Below, one piece after another: positions 28,704 to 37,402 of a DNA stretch of 64,000 bases. Under the pieces are notes generated by a model, which was not told where the DNA came from, did no database searches, and was given only the letters and a program-made list of their open reading frames with translations. Source of the stretch: Bacilli bacterium PM5-9 (lineage in GTDB: Bacteria > Bacillota_I > Bacilli_A > JAJDGJ01). The stretch covers positions 1 to 64,000 of the forward strand of contig JARXZD010000008.1 of NCBI GenBank assembly GCA_029893765.1, written 5' to 3'. Within the stretch, counting starts at the first letter, position 1, and every line of letters begins with the position of its first letter. Both the position numbers and the translations under genes were made by a program.

Positions 28704-30602
28704 TTACTTTCCTTTTGCAGCAATATCTTCTTGAATTAATTTAATGAACTCATCAACTGATACACTAACTTGTTCTTCGCTTCCATATTTACGATAAGTT
28801 ACTTTACCATTGTTTGCTTCTTCATCACCAATTACAAGTGAATATGGTATTTTATTTACTTGAGCATCTCTAATTAAGTATCCTAATTTTTCATCACGTT
28901 TTTCAACTGATGATCTTAAACCTAATTCAAAGAATTTTTGATTAATTTCATTTGCATATTCTCTATGAACATCAGCAACTGGAATTATTTTAATTTGTTC
29001 TGGTGCTAACCAAGTTGGGAATGCTCCAGCATAATGCTCAATTAAAATTCCCATAAATCTTTCAATTGAACCCATACAAGTTCTATGTAACATTATTGGT
29101 CTTTGTTTTGAACCATCTGCTGCAATATAAGTCATATCAAATCTTTCTGGCAAGTTCATATCTAATTGACAAGTACCGCATTGCCAAACACGACCAATTG
29201 AATCTTTTAATTTGAAGTCTAATTTAGGACCATAGAATGCTCCATCACCTTCATTAATAGTGAATTTATATCCACCAGCAGTTGCTGCTGCACCAAGAGC
29301 TGCTTCTGATTTTTCCCAAATTTCATCACTTCCGATTGCATTATCTGGTTTAGTTGATAATTCCATTTCAAAAGTTAATCCAAATGTAGAATAAACTTCT
29401 TCAAATAATTTAATCATATTGATTACTTCTTCTTCAATTTGATCTGGAGTTATATATAAATGTGCATCATCTTGAGTGAAGCACCTTACTCTAAATAATC
29501 CATGTAAAGCACCACTTGCTTCATGACGGTGAACAATTCCTAATTCTCCAACTCTCATTGGGAAATCTCTATAAGAGTGAATATCATTTTTATAAACTAA
29601 AATTCCACCTGGACAGTTCATTGGTTTAATCGCAAACTCATGTTTATCAATTTCAGATAAATACATATTTTCTTTGTAAGTAAACCAGTGACCTGATACT
29701 TCCCAAAGTTCTTTATTTAACATAATTGGAGTTTGAATCATTGTATAACCAGCTCTTTTATGAACATCATGCCAATATTTTAATAATTCATCTTTAACAA
29801 TCATTCCTTTAGGTAGGAAGAATGGGAATCCTGGTCCATATTCACTTAACATAAACAATCCTAATTCTTTACCTAATTTACGATGGTCTCTTTTTCTTGC
29901 TTCTTCTAAAAAGTCTAAATGAGCTTCTAATGCTTCTTTGCTTTTTTTAGCAACTCCATAAATTCTTTGTAACATTTTATTATCTGAATCACCACGCCAA
30001 TAAGCACCAGCTAATGATAATAATTTAAAGTTTTTAATAACTTTAGTATTCTCAACATGAGCTCCACGACATAAATCAATAAATTCACCTTGTTGATATA
30101 AAGTAATTACTTGATCATCTAATCCTTCAATCAATTCAACTTTGTATTCATCATTTTTAAATATTTCTAATGCTTCTTGTTTAGAAACAACTACTCTTTC
30201 AATTTCAATTGCTTCTGAAACGATTTTATTCATTTCTTTTTCAATTCTTTTTAAATCATTTTCTAAAATAGTTGGCTCAACGTCCATATCATAATAGAAT
30301 CCTTCTTCAATTGCTGGACCTACACCAAACTTTGCACCTGGATATAATCTAGTTACTGCATGAGCTAATAAATGTGCTGCAGAATGATTAATAATTTCCT
30401 CTGCTTCTTCGTCTTCAAGTTTGATTAATTTAATTTTAGCATCCATTTCAATTGGTCTTGTTAAATCATAAATCTCATCATTCACATAACCTGCAATAAC
30501 TTCTTTTCTTAATGATTTTGAAATTCCTTCAGCGATTTGTGCTAAAGTAATTCCTCTTTGCATTTCCTTTACACTACCGTCTAAAAATTCAATTTTTACC
30601 AT
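28704..30602 (-). CDS. thrS: Threonyl-tRNA synthetase
   Basis: Charges tRNA-Thr. The 632-residue chain has an N-terminal TGS domain, a second additional domain with HSAAHLLAHAV (editing), the class II catalytic core (NCPGG, HRHEASGALHGLFRVR, HRTCMGSIERFMGI) and an anticodon-binding C-terminus. AAGGAAAG precedes the ATG. It is controlled by an upstream T-box and followed by pfkA. Confidence 0.96.
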   Translation of the reverse strand: MVKIEFLDGSVKEMQRGITLAQIAEGISKSLRKEVIAGYVNDEIYDLTRPIEMDAKIKLIKLEDEEAEEIINHSAAHLLAHAVTRLYPGAKFGVGPAIEEGFYYDMDVEPTILENDLKRIEKEMNKIVSEAIEIERVVVSKQEALEIFKNDEYKVELIEGLDDQVITLYQQGEFIDLCRGAHVENTKVIKNFKLLSLAGAYWRGDSDNKMLQRIYGVAKKSKEALEAHLDFLEEARKRDHRKLGKELGLFMLSEYGPGFPFFLPKGMIVKDELLKYWHDVHKRAGYTMIQTPIMLNKELWEVSGHWFTYKENMYLSEIDKHEFAIKPMNCPGGILVYKNDIHSYRDFPMRVGELGIVHRHEASGALHGLFRVRCFTQDDAHLYITPDQIEEEVINMIKLFEEVYSTFGLTFEMELSTKPDNAIGSDEIWEKSEAALGAAATAGGYKFTINEGDGAFYGPKLDFKLKDSIGRVWQCGTCQLDMNLPERFDMTYIAADGSKQRPIMLHRTCMGSIERFMGILIEHYAGAFPTWLAPEQIKIIPVADVHREYANEINQKFFELGLRSSVEKRDEKLGYLIRDAQVNKIPYSLVIGDEEANNGKVTYRKYGSEEQVSVSVDEFIKLIQEDIAAKGK

Positions 30603-30631
30603 AACAATCTTTCCTTTCTTCTTCTTAAAAT

Positions 30632-30858
30632 AAAAAAAATGCTCATCCTAAAGGACGAACATTCGTGGTACCACCTTAATTTACTTAACGATAATACTTG
30701 TTAAGCCTCAATCTTTTTAACGCAAAGTATACGGCACACTTTTTCAAGGGCAGTTCATAGGGAGTAATTATAATACTATTCTATCTAGCTTCCACCAACC
30801 TAGACTCGCTTTAAGCATTCATATCACAATCATATCCTAATCAATACATTTTTGTATT
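30632..30858 (-). ncRNA. T-box leader of thrS
   Basis: T-box AAGGTGGTACCACG at 30677-30664 (minus strand). Stem I contains AGCGAG and GGTTGGTGGAAG and a likely specifier ACT (Thr) at 30765-30763. An 11-bp terminator stem, AATGTTCGTCC with GGATGAGCATT, plus eight T closes it (30663-30632). A short hairpin, CAATACA/TGTATTG, lies near the start of the transcript. Confidence 0.9.
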
Positions 30859-30864
30859 GAGACC

Positions 30865-30893
30865 ATTGTAGCACTACTAAAAATTAAAATCAA
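30865..30893 (-). promoter_or_regulatory. Promoter of the thrS T-box transcript
   Basis: TTGATT (30893-30888), 17-bp spacer, TACAAT (30870-30865) on the minus strand, placing +1 near 30858. Confidence 0.7.
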
Positions 30894-30896
30894 GTG

Positions 30897-30924
30897 TTTT
30901 ACTAAAAATATTTTTTTAGTAAAA
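30897..30924. repeat. Perfect 12-bp inverted repeat
   Basis: TTTTACTAAAAA and TTTTTAGTAAAA are separated by 4 bp, just upstream of the thrS -35 box. It has no following T-run of the usual kind, so it may be an operator or a weak terminator of pyk. The rest of the 30925-31029 gap is AT-rich, with nothing recognised. Confidence 0.6.
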
Positions 30925-31029
30925 AAATGTCTTTTATTGCTTAATATCATTAAAAATTAAACCTTTTTCATTAAAATAATTGATTTTTTTGTATTTTTTA
31001 AACTAAACTGTTAATTTATATAATTTTTT

Positions 31030-32448
31030 TTAATAACTAATTTCTTGAATTTTTAAAAAATTAGTTAGTGGTGTTCCATCAGGATGACCACCTGTAATAA
31101 TAACATAATCACCATTTTTTAAATCTAATTCTTTTGCTAGATAGTTAACAATTTCATACTTATCTTGAATACTAGTGTAAGTTCCTTTTTTACAACCAAT
31201 CACACCCCAATTTAGCGATAATGAATATAAAGTATCATCATTTTCAGATAATGCATAGATAGGACAATTAGGGCGATATTTTGAAATTTGGCGAGCAGTT
31301 GCTCCACTTTTAGTAAAACAAAATATTGCTTTAGCATCTATTTTGGCTGCTAATTCAACAGCACTTAAACCAATTCCATCATATGGGTTTTTTGAAATAT
31401 CACTAATAAATTTAGTAATTATTTTAGTATGATCAATAGTTGTTTCAGCACGAGCAGCAATTTTTGACATTGCTTTTAAAGCTTCTATTGGATATTCACC
31501 TTTTGCTGTTTCACCAGATAACATTACTGCATCTACTCCATCAGTTACAGCACGTGCTACATCCCCAACCTCAGCTCTAGTTGGTCGTGGATTTCTTTCC
31601 ATTGAATCAAGCATATGGGTAGCTACAATAACAGGTTTTCCTAATTTATTGCATTTTTCGCATAATTCTAATTGAACAATTGGGACTTCTTCCATTGGTA
31701 TTTCTGTTCCTAAATCACCGCGAGCAACCATTATTCCATCTGCATGCTCTAGTATTTCATCAATATTATTAATGCCTTCTTGATTTTCTATTTTTGCGAT
31801 TATTTGCATATCACTTCTTTTATTTTCAAAACATAATTTTCTTAAAGCAATTATATCTTCTTTTCTTCTAACAAAGCTTGCTGCAATATAACTTGCTTTA
31901 TTTTCACATGCAAATTTTATATCAGCAATATCCTTTGTAGAAAGGTATTCCATTTTCAAAATAACATTTGGTACATTAACTCCTTTTTTAGAACTAATGT
32001 AACCACTATTTAATATTTTAGTATCTATTTTTTCTTTGGAAGTATTTAATACTTCTAATTCAATTAATCCATCATCAATCAATATTTTATCGCCTTTTTT
32101 TACGCAATCATATAAATCACTATAAGTTAATGAAATTTTATTTTCATCTCCTAATATCTCATGCATATAAATTGATAATGTTTTACCTTTTTCAAGATAT
32201 GCTTTATTATTTTTTATTTCATGTAATCTAATTTCAGGTCCCTTAGTATCACAAAGCCAAGCAACATAAGTATTTAACTCTTTATTTATTTCATTTAATA
32301 TAGCTATTCTTTCTAATGTATCATCATAGTTTGCATGAGAAAAATTAATTCTCATAACATTTAATCCATTAAGAATTAGGCTTTTTAAGACTGTTTTTGA
32401 TTTAGTAGCTGGGCCCATAGTTGCTACTACTTTAGTATTTTTTTGCAT
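31030..32448 (-). CDS. pyk: Pyruvate kinase
   Basis: Final ATP-forming step of glycolysis. A 472-residue TIM-barrel enzyme with NFSHANYDD, CDTKGPEIR, KIENQEGI and the active site MVARGDLGTEIPMEEVP; GGHPDGTPLTNFLK lies at the C-terminus. The extra PEP-utiliser domain of Bacillus pyruvate kinase is absent. It is transcribed alone. Confidence 0.95.
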   Translation of the reverse strand: MQKNTKVVATMGPATKSKTVLKSLILNGLNVMRINFSHANYDDTLERIAILNEINKELNTYVAWLCDTKGPEIRLHEIKNNKAYLEKGKTLSIYMHEILGDENKISLTYSDLYDCVKKGDKILIDDGLIELEVLNTSKEKIDTKILNSGYISSKKGVNVPNVILKMEYLSTKDIADIKFACENKASYIAASFVRRKEDIIALRKLCFENKRSDMQIIAKIENQEGINNIDEILEHADGIMVARGDLGTEIPMEEVPIVQLELCEKCNKLGKPVIVATHMLDSMERNPRPTRAEVGDVARAVTDGVDAVMLSGETAKGEYPIEALKAMSKIAARAETTIDHTKIITKFISDISKNPYDGIGLSAVELAAKIDAKAIFCFTKSGATARQISKYRPNCPIYALSENDDTLYSLSLNWGVIGCKKGTYTSIQDKYEIVNYLAKELDLKNGDYVIITGGHPDGTPLTNFLKIQEISY

Positions 32449-32502
32449 TTTATCACATCCATATTTATCTTATTATAACATAATTAAAGAATAAATATTA
32501 TT

Positions 32503-32528
32503 AAAAAAAGGACTATTAAAAAGTCCTG
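32503..32528 (-). terminator. Terminator after copA
   Basis: On the minus strand AGGAC (32527-32523) pairs with GTCCT (32513-32509), followed by seven T. Confidence 0.75.
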
Positions 32529-32587
32529 ATTTTTATTAAACACTATATTTATTAACCAATTTTTTTAATACTTAAATTTAACTTATA

Positions 32588-35233
32588 TTATAATTTAACA
32601 TTTTTTAATCTTAAAGCATTTAATAATACTGAAATTGAACTAAAACTCATTGCTGCTGCACCTATCATCGGATTTAGTAATGGGCCACCAAAAATATGTA
32701 AAATACCCATAGCTACTGGAATTCCTAATGTATTATAACAAAATGCCCAAAATAAGTTTTGCTTAATATTATTTATTGTGAATTTTGATAATTTAATAGC
32801 TTTTACAACATCTAATAAACTATCTTTAATTAAGACAACATCTCCAGATTCAATAGCAACATCTGAGCCTGAACCTATTGCAATACCTACATTTGCTTGT
32901 ACTAAAGCTGGAGCATCATTAATACCATCACCAACCATAGCAACTATTTTGTTTTGATTTTGTAATTCTTTTACTTTATTAATTTTATCTTCTGGTAACA
33001 CTTGAGAAATAACGTGTTCAATACCAACTTTTTGTGCAATTGCTTTAGCACTTTTATCATTATCACCAGTTATCATCATAATTTCTAAGTTAAGTGCTTT
33101 TAATTGCTTAATTGCTTCAACACTTGATTCTTTAATTGGATCAGATACTCCAATTAAACCAACATACTCACCATCAATCGCAATCAACATTACTGTTTTT
33201 GCTTGACTAGTCAATTCATCAAAATTCTTTATTCCTAAATTAATATCAATTTCAAATTTATCCATTAACTTCTTATTTCCAATTAGCACTGCTTTATTAT
33301 CAACATTTGCTTTAATACCATGTCCAACAATATTTTCAAACATAGTTGCTTGTTGTAAAGTTATTTTTTCTTCATTAGCACGAGTAATAATTGCACTTGC
33401 TAAAGGGTGTTCACTATTTTTTTCAGCACTAGCTACTATTTTTAAAACATCATTTTTTGAATATTTTTCATTTTCAATAATTAAATCGCTTAAAACAGGT
33501 TTTCCATGAGTGATTGTTCCTGTTTTATCAAAAATAATGGTTGTTACTTTATGAGTTGTTTCTAATGCTTCACCTGATTTAATTAGTATTCCCTCACTTG
33601 CACCTTTAGATGTTCCCACCATAATCGCTGTTGGTGTCGCAAGTCCTAAAGCACATGGACAGGCAATAATTAAAACTGATGTCATAATAGTAATTACATA
33701 ATTTAGTGACTCATGTCCAATAAAATACCATCCTAATCCTGAAATTAGTGCTAATAATATAACAATCGGAACAAAGTAACTACTAATAATATCAGCCATT
33801 TTGGCAATTGGTGCTTTTGTTGCTTGGGCATCTTCAACTAATTTAATAATTTGAGCTAAAGTTGTTTGATTTCCCACTCTTATGACACGATATTTAAAAT
33901 AACCATTTTTATTAATACTTGCCCCAATTACTTCATCACCAATTTCTTTTGTTACTGGCATGCTTTCACCACTTAACATTGATTCATCAACTGCACTGCT
34001 TCCTTCTATGATGATTCCATCAACAGGAATTTTACTTCCTGGTTTAACTATCACAATATCATCAATTTCAACATCATCAATATCAACTTCTATTTCTTGA
34101 TTATCTTTAACAATTAATGCTTTTTTTGGTGCTAAGTTCATTAATTTTTTTATTGATTCACTTGTTTTTTGTTTTGATCTTGCTTCAAGATATTTACCTA
34201 ATAAAATTAAAGTAATTATTGTAGCTGAAGATTCATAATATAATTCCATTGCATAATTAGTTTGTCCTTTATAAATTAGAAAAGTTAAAACAAAACTATA
34301 AATAAAAGCAACTGATGTTGATAAAGCAACTAAACTATCCATATTAGGTTTTAATTTAAATAATGTTTTAAAACCAACTCGATAAAAATTACATCCTGCA
34401 TACATTGTAATTAATGTTAATAATAATTGAAAAATTGCAAAATTCAATGGATTTGTCATTGGTTCAATAATATTGGGTAATGGAATATTAAAAAACATAT
34501 GTCCCATTGTTACAATTAGTAAAGGAACTGTCGATAAAAGTGAGATTGCTAAATTCTTTTTTAGTTTTATTGCTTCTTCTTGATTTATATCAACAACCTT
34601 TTTACTTATTTCACTTAATTCATATCCTTCTTTAGCTAGTATTTCTTTAACATCTCTAATTTTTAATTGACTAGAATTATATTTTAAATGTAATTTGTTA
34701 GTAGCAAGATTTGCACTTACTTCTTCAACACCATCAATAGATTGAACAAGTTTTTCAACATTACTAACACAAGATGCACAATGCATTCCTTGAATATTAA
34801 AAGTTATTTCTTTATTATTTTTAATCACTTTATATCCTAAATCAGTAATTGTTTTTTCAATCGTATCACTATTTACAAGAGCATTATCAAACTCAACGTA
34901 CAACTTATTAGAAACAAGATTTATTTTGGCACTTTCAATACCATTTATATCCAACAAGGCTTTTTCTATTGCACTAGCACAACTTGCACAATTCATACCT
35001 TCAATTAATAACTCTTGTTTTTCATATTGAATCGGCACTGCTTTAAAACCTAAATCTTCAATAATATTATATAAATCATTTAAGTTTACTTTTTTATAAT
35101 CATAATCAATATGAGCACTGTTTGTTAAAATATTAACTTGAGCCTTAATAACTCCATTTTTTTCATTTAGTGCTTTTTCAACACTACTAGCACATGCTGC
35201 ACAATGCATTCCTTCTATTTTAATTGTTATCAT
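32588..35233 (-). CDS. copA: Copper-exporting P-type ATPase with three HMA domains
   Basis: P1B-type ATPase of 881 residues that exports Cu(I). Three N-terminal heavy-metal domains are visible, GMHCAACASS near residue 5, GMNCASCASA near 75 and GMHCASCVSN near 149; one or two is commoner in bacteria. The core has eight membrane helices, the channel motif CPC (ACPCALG), the phosphorylated Asp in FDKTGTITHG, SEHPLASAI and GDGINDAPAL. It is in an operon with an ArsR-type repressor 15 bp upstream. Confidence 0.94.
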   Translation of the reverse strand: MITIKIEGMHCAACASSVEKALNEKNGVIKAQVNILTNSAHIDYDYKKVNLNDLYNIIEDLGFKAVPIQYEKQELLIEGMNCASCASAIEKALLDINGIESAKINLVSNKLYVEFDNALVNSDTIEKTITDLGYKVIKNNKEITFNIQGMHCASCVSNVEKLVQSIDGVEEVSANLATNKLHLKYNSSQLKIRDVKEILAKEGYELSEISKKVVDINQEEAIKLKKNLAISLLSTVPLLIVTMGHMFFNIPLPNIIEPMTNPLNFAIFQLLLTLITMYAGCNFYRVGFKTLFKLKPNMDSLVALSTSVAFIYSFVLTFLIYKGQTNYAMELYYESSATIITLILLGKYLEARSKQKTSESIKKLMNLAPKKALIVKDNQEIEVDIDDVEIDDIVIVKPGSKIPVDGIIIEGSSAVDESMLSGESMPVTKEIGDEVIGASINKNGYFKYRVIRVGNQTTLAQIIKLVEDAQATKAPIAKMADIISSYFVPIVILLALISGLGWYFIGHESLNYVITIMTSVLIIACPCALGLATPTAIMVGTSKGASEGILIKSGEALETTHKVTTIIFDKTGTITHGKPVLSDLIIENEKYSKNDVLKIVASAEKNSEHPLASAIITRANEEKITLQQATMFENIVGHGIKANVDNKAVLIGNKKLMDKFEIDINLGIKNFDELTSQAKTVMLIAIDGEYVGLIGVSDPIKESSVEAIKQLKALNLEIMMITGDNDKSAKAIAQKVGIEHVISQVLPEDKINKVKELQNQNKIVAMVGDGINDAPALVQANVGIAIGSGSDVAIESGDVVLIKDSLLDVVKAIKLSKFTINNIKQNLFWAFCYNTLGIPVAMGILHIFGGPLLNPMIGAAAMSFSSISVLLNALRLKNVKL

Positions 35234-35248
35234 AGTTTTACCTCTTTT

Positions 35249-35605
35249 CTATAACTTGCATTCGCAAGTACCTTTACATCCACACTTTTCTACTGCTTTC
35301 ATTCTTTTCTCATCACAAATATACATTGTTTTTTTCTTTAGTGTTTTTAAATATGTAAATACTTCATTATAATTACTTAATATTTCATCTGAAATTTTAA
35401 AGTAACGATTATTCTTTTTATTTCTCATGCTGACAATTCCTGCTTCTTTTAAAATTTTCAAATTTCGAGAAGTATTTGATTGCTTTAAATCAAGTCCTAT
35501 ATAGATATGTGTCATACATAGTTCTCTATCTATAAGTAAGACAATCATTCTTAAACGATTTTCATCAGCTAAAATTTTAAATAAATCACTTTCATTTGTT
35601 ATCAT
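35249..35605 (-). CDS. ArsR/SmtB-type metal-sensing repressor
   Basis: A 118-residue winged-helix regulator: FKILADENRLRMIVLL at the N-terminus and the recognition helix region LKQSNTSRNLKILKEAGIV. The usual ELCVCD metal site reads ELCMTH (one Cys only), but the C-terminus is rich in cysteine (CGCKGTCECKL), a likely metal site. The ATG at 35605 has GGTGAT upstream. It precedes copA, so it probably represses the operon until copper (or another soft metal) binds; this differs from the CsoR or CopY regulators that usually control Firmicute copA. Confidence 0.85.
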   Translation of the reverse strand: MITNESDLFKILADENRLRMIVLLIDRELCMTHIYIGLDLKQSNTSRNLKILKEAGIVSMRNKKNNRYFKISDEILSNYNEVFTYLKTLKKKTMYICDEKRMKAVEKCGCKGTCECKL

Positions 35606-35621
35606 GTTTATCACCAATTCT

Positions 35622-35650
35622 ATATTATCATTTAGTAATATAGATGTAAA
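35622..35650 (-). promoter_or_regulatory. Promoter and probable ArsR operator
   Basis: TTTACA (35650-35645), 17 bp, TAATAT (35627-35622). The inverted repeat TATATTA-N8-TAATATA (35621-35642) covers the -10 and spacer, as expected for autorepression. Confidence 0.6.
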
Positions 35651-35759
35651 GTGATATCCACTAAATTTTAAATTGGAACTACAATATTACTTTTAAAACA
35701 TTAAAAAAGGATAGAAATAGTTCTATCCTTGCACATATATATTTATTGATTTTTTTATT

Positions 35760-35963
35760 TTAGTCTATAGTATCTTTTTGAAAAATAAATTTAAAAAGAA
35801 ACAACAAAACATATCCAATTATAAAATTCACTAAAAACGATAACAAAAATCCTGGTAGCATTACAACTGGTGGTGTAGTTAATAAACAAAATAAAATAAC
35901 AATTAAAATAAATTTACAGTATCCGCTAAAAGTATGTATCTTATATTTATGTATGATGTTCAT
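35760..35963 (-). CDS. Small two-helix membrane protein
   Basis: A 67-residue protein with two hydrophobic segments (about residues 15-37 and 39-60, with a PP turn) and charged ends. Not assigned to a family. It starts within TAATG shared with the stop of the secreted protein gene upstream, so it is translationally coupled. Arrangement and size parallel the 3342-3560 gene, although the sequences are not clearly alike. An immunity or export role is conceivable but unproven. Confidence 0.65.
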   Translation of the reverse strand: MNIIHKYKIHTFSGYCKFILIVILFCLLTTPPVVMLPGFLLSFLVNFIIGYVLLFLFKFIFQKDTID

Positions 35964-36682
35964 TAAATACCTCCACCTTGTTTAGTACTTTTGTATTCTT
36001 TTCCTGATTTTGTTACACCAATTCTTGTATCGGTATGCATATAATTAATACGGAAACCACTATAATTTTGACATGCAACAACGTACATTCTAGCAGTTCT
36101 TGATTTTGCAGCAGTTGTCCAACCATCAATACTTTTACTTTCTATTGACATTATATAATGAGCATATGCATTTCCTTTAGCACTACCACCAACATACCAT
36201 GCTTTTTTCCCGTCATATTTAAATTTTGCCGAAAACTTATGAGTAATCAACTTATTACCTAATACTGCTCTATACACCCAATTATTTGTTACTGTTTTAG
36301 ATTTTGTTGACGATCTCATATCAAGTCTTGAATTATCAGTGACACTTGAAAGTGTTTCAACTGAAAAAGTACCATCACTATAAATAGTAATATCTGAATT
36401 TTTAATATGTATTTGTTTAGATATAATATTTTTGGGTAATGTTGTTTTATTTACAATTTCATTATTCAATTTAATTTTTTTTGAGTTTTTATAAAAATTT
36501 TCAATTATTTCATCAACTGATAAATTATTGCCTTTACTATTTTCTTTTAAATATGACGCAAAACTTTCTATATGCCTATTAATCTCTTTATTCGCTGCAT
36601 AAGGTGTTATGCTACCATTAATCTCATTGAAATTAATTGCAAAAACAAATAGCAAAAACAAAATATATATTCTTTTCTTCAT
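35963..36682 (-). CDS. Secreted protein of unknown function
   Basis: A 239-residue protein with signal peptide (MKKRIYILFLLFVFAINF). A charged, helical central part (residues 25-120) is followed by a beta-rich C-terminal domain (WVYRAVLGNKLITHKFSAKF onward) rich in aromatic and Gly residues. It contains few cysteines. The ATG at 36682 has AAGGAGAG upstream. I know no family for it; the pattern of pro-region plus compact beta domain occurs in secreted bacteriocin-like proteins. It has a consensus promoter and is coupled to a small membrane protein. Confidence 0.7.
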   Translation of the reverse strand: MKKRIYILFLLFVFAINFNEINGSITPYAANKEINRHIESFASYLKENSKGNNLSVDEIIENFYKNSKKIKLNNEIVNKTTLPKNIISKQIHIKNSDITIYSDGTFSVETLSSVTDNSRLDMRSSTKSKTVTNNWVYRAVLGNKLITHKFSAKFKYDGKKAWYVGGSAKGNAYAHYIMSIESKSIDGWTTAAKSRTARMYVVACQNYSGFRINYMHTDTRIGVTKSGKEYKSTKQGGGI

Positions 36683-36708
36683 ATAAATCTCTCCTTTTTT
36701 ATGAATTA

Positions 36709-36737
36709 ATATTAACACATTGATATATTTTTGTCAA
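36709..36737 (-). promoter_or_regulatory. Promoter of the secreted protein/small membrane protein pair
   Basis: TTGACA (36737-36732), 17-bp spacer, TAATAT (36714-36709). A plus-strand promoter for the divergent gene is likely near TTGATT-17-TACACT before 36800. Confidence 0.7.
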
Positions 36738-36817
36738 ATTATGTATTTAACTGCTTTTTTAGGAATATTTTATTTTGATTACAATGATAACTAGCTACAC
36801 TGAAAGGAGCAATCAAA

Positions 36818-37402
36818 ATGAAAATAAAAGTTTTAATGTTTTGTTTAGTTGGTTTAATTTGTATAAATAATATACAAGCTAAAACTGATTATACAAAACA
36901 AATAATTAACAAATTTAATTTCAAAAAAATTAAGAAATCATCAAAAAAAGATTACCCAACAAAAAAAGGTACTATTTTAGTAACACCTGATAATTTTAAA
37001 AGAATTTTGCCAGTTGGACATGCTGCGATTATTATAAACAAAAACTATGTTTATGAGGCAACCTCAAAGGGAGTTATTAGAGGAGCAAACAATTGGCATT
37101 TAACTAAAAAAAGAACTTTTGGTTTAAGAGTGAAAAATTTAGGTGTTAAAGCACACAATAATGCAGTTAACTATATTGCTAAACAAAAAAACAAAAAATA
37201 TAATTATAACTTCTTTAATACTAAAACAAGAAAAAAATTTTACTGTTCACATTTAGTTTGGTCATCTTTTTATGATAACTTCAAAATAAATATTGATACA
37301 AAATTATTTGGACTTGCTGGAAAAAAACAAGGAGCTATTCACCCTCTTGAATTGGTTTTATCAAATAGAACTAAAACTATTTTTTATTATGAGAATAAGT
37401 AA
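36818..37402 (+). CDS. Secreted YiiX-like permuted papain-fold hydrolase
   Basis: A 194-residue protein with signal peptide (about residues 1-21). The central PVGHAAIIINKNYVYEAT and later KFYCSHLVWSSFYDN match the permuted NlpC/P60 (YiiX/YebB-like) arrangement, with His in GHAA and Cys in YCSHLVW. Such proteins act as cysteine peptidases, amidases or acyltransferases; the substrate is unknown. AAAGGAG precedes the ATG. It is divergent from the secreted protein and overlaps the next gene by 14 bp. Confidence 0.75.
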   Translation: MKIKVLMFCLVGLICINNIQAKTDYTKQIINKFNFKKIKKSSKKDYPTKKGTILVTPDNFKRILPVGHAAIIINKNYVYEATSKGVIRGANNWHLTKKRTFGLRVKNLGVKAHNNAVNYIAKQKNKKYNYNFFNTKTRKKFYCSHLVWSSFYDNFKINIDTKLFGLAGKKQGAIHPLELVLSNRTKTIFYYENK

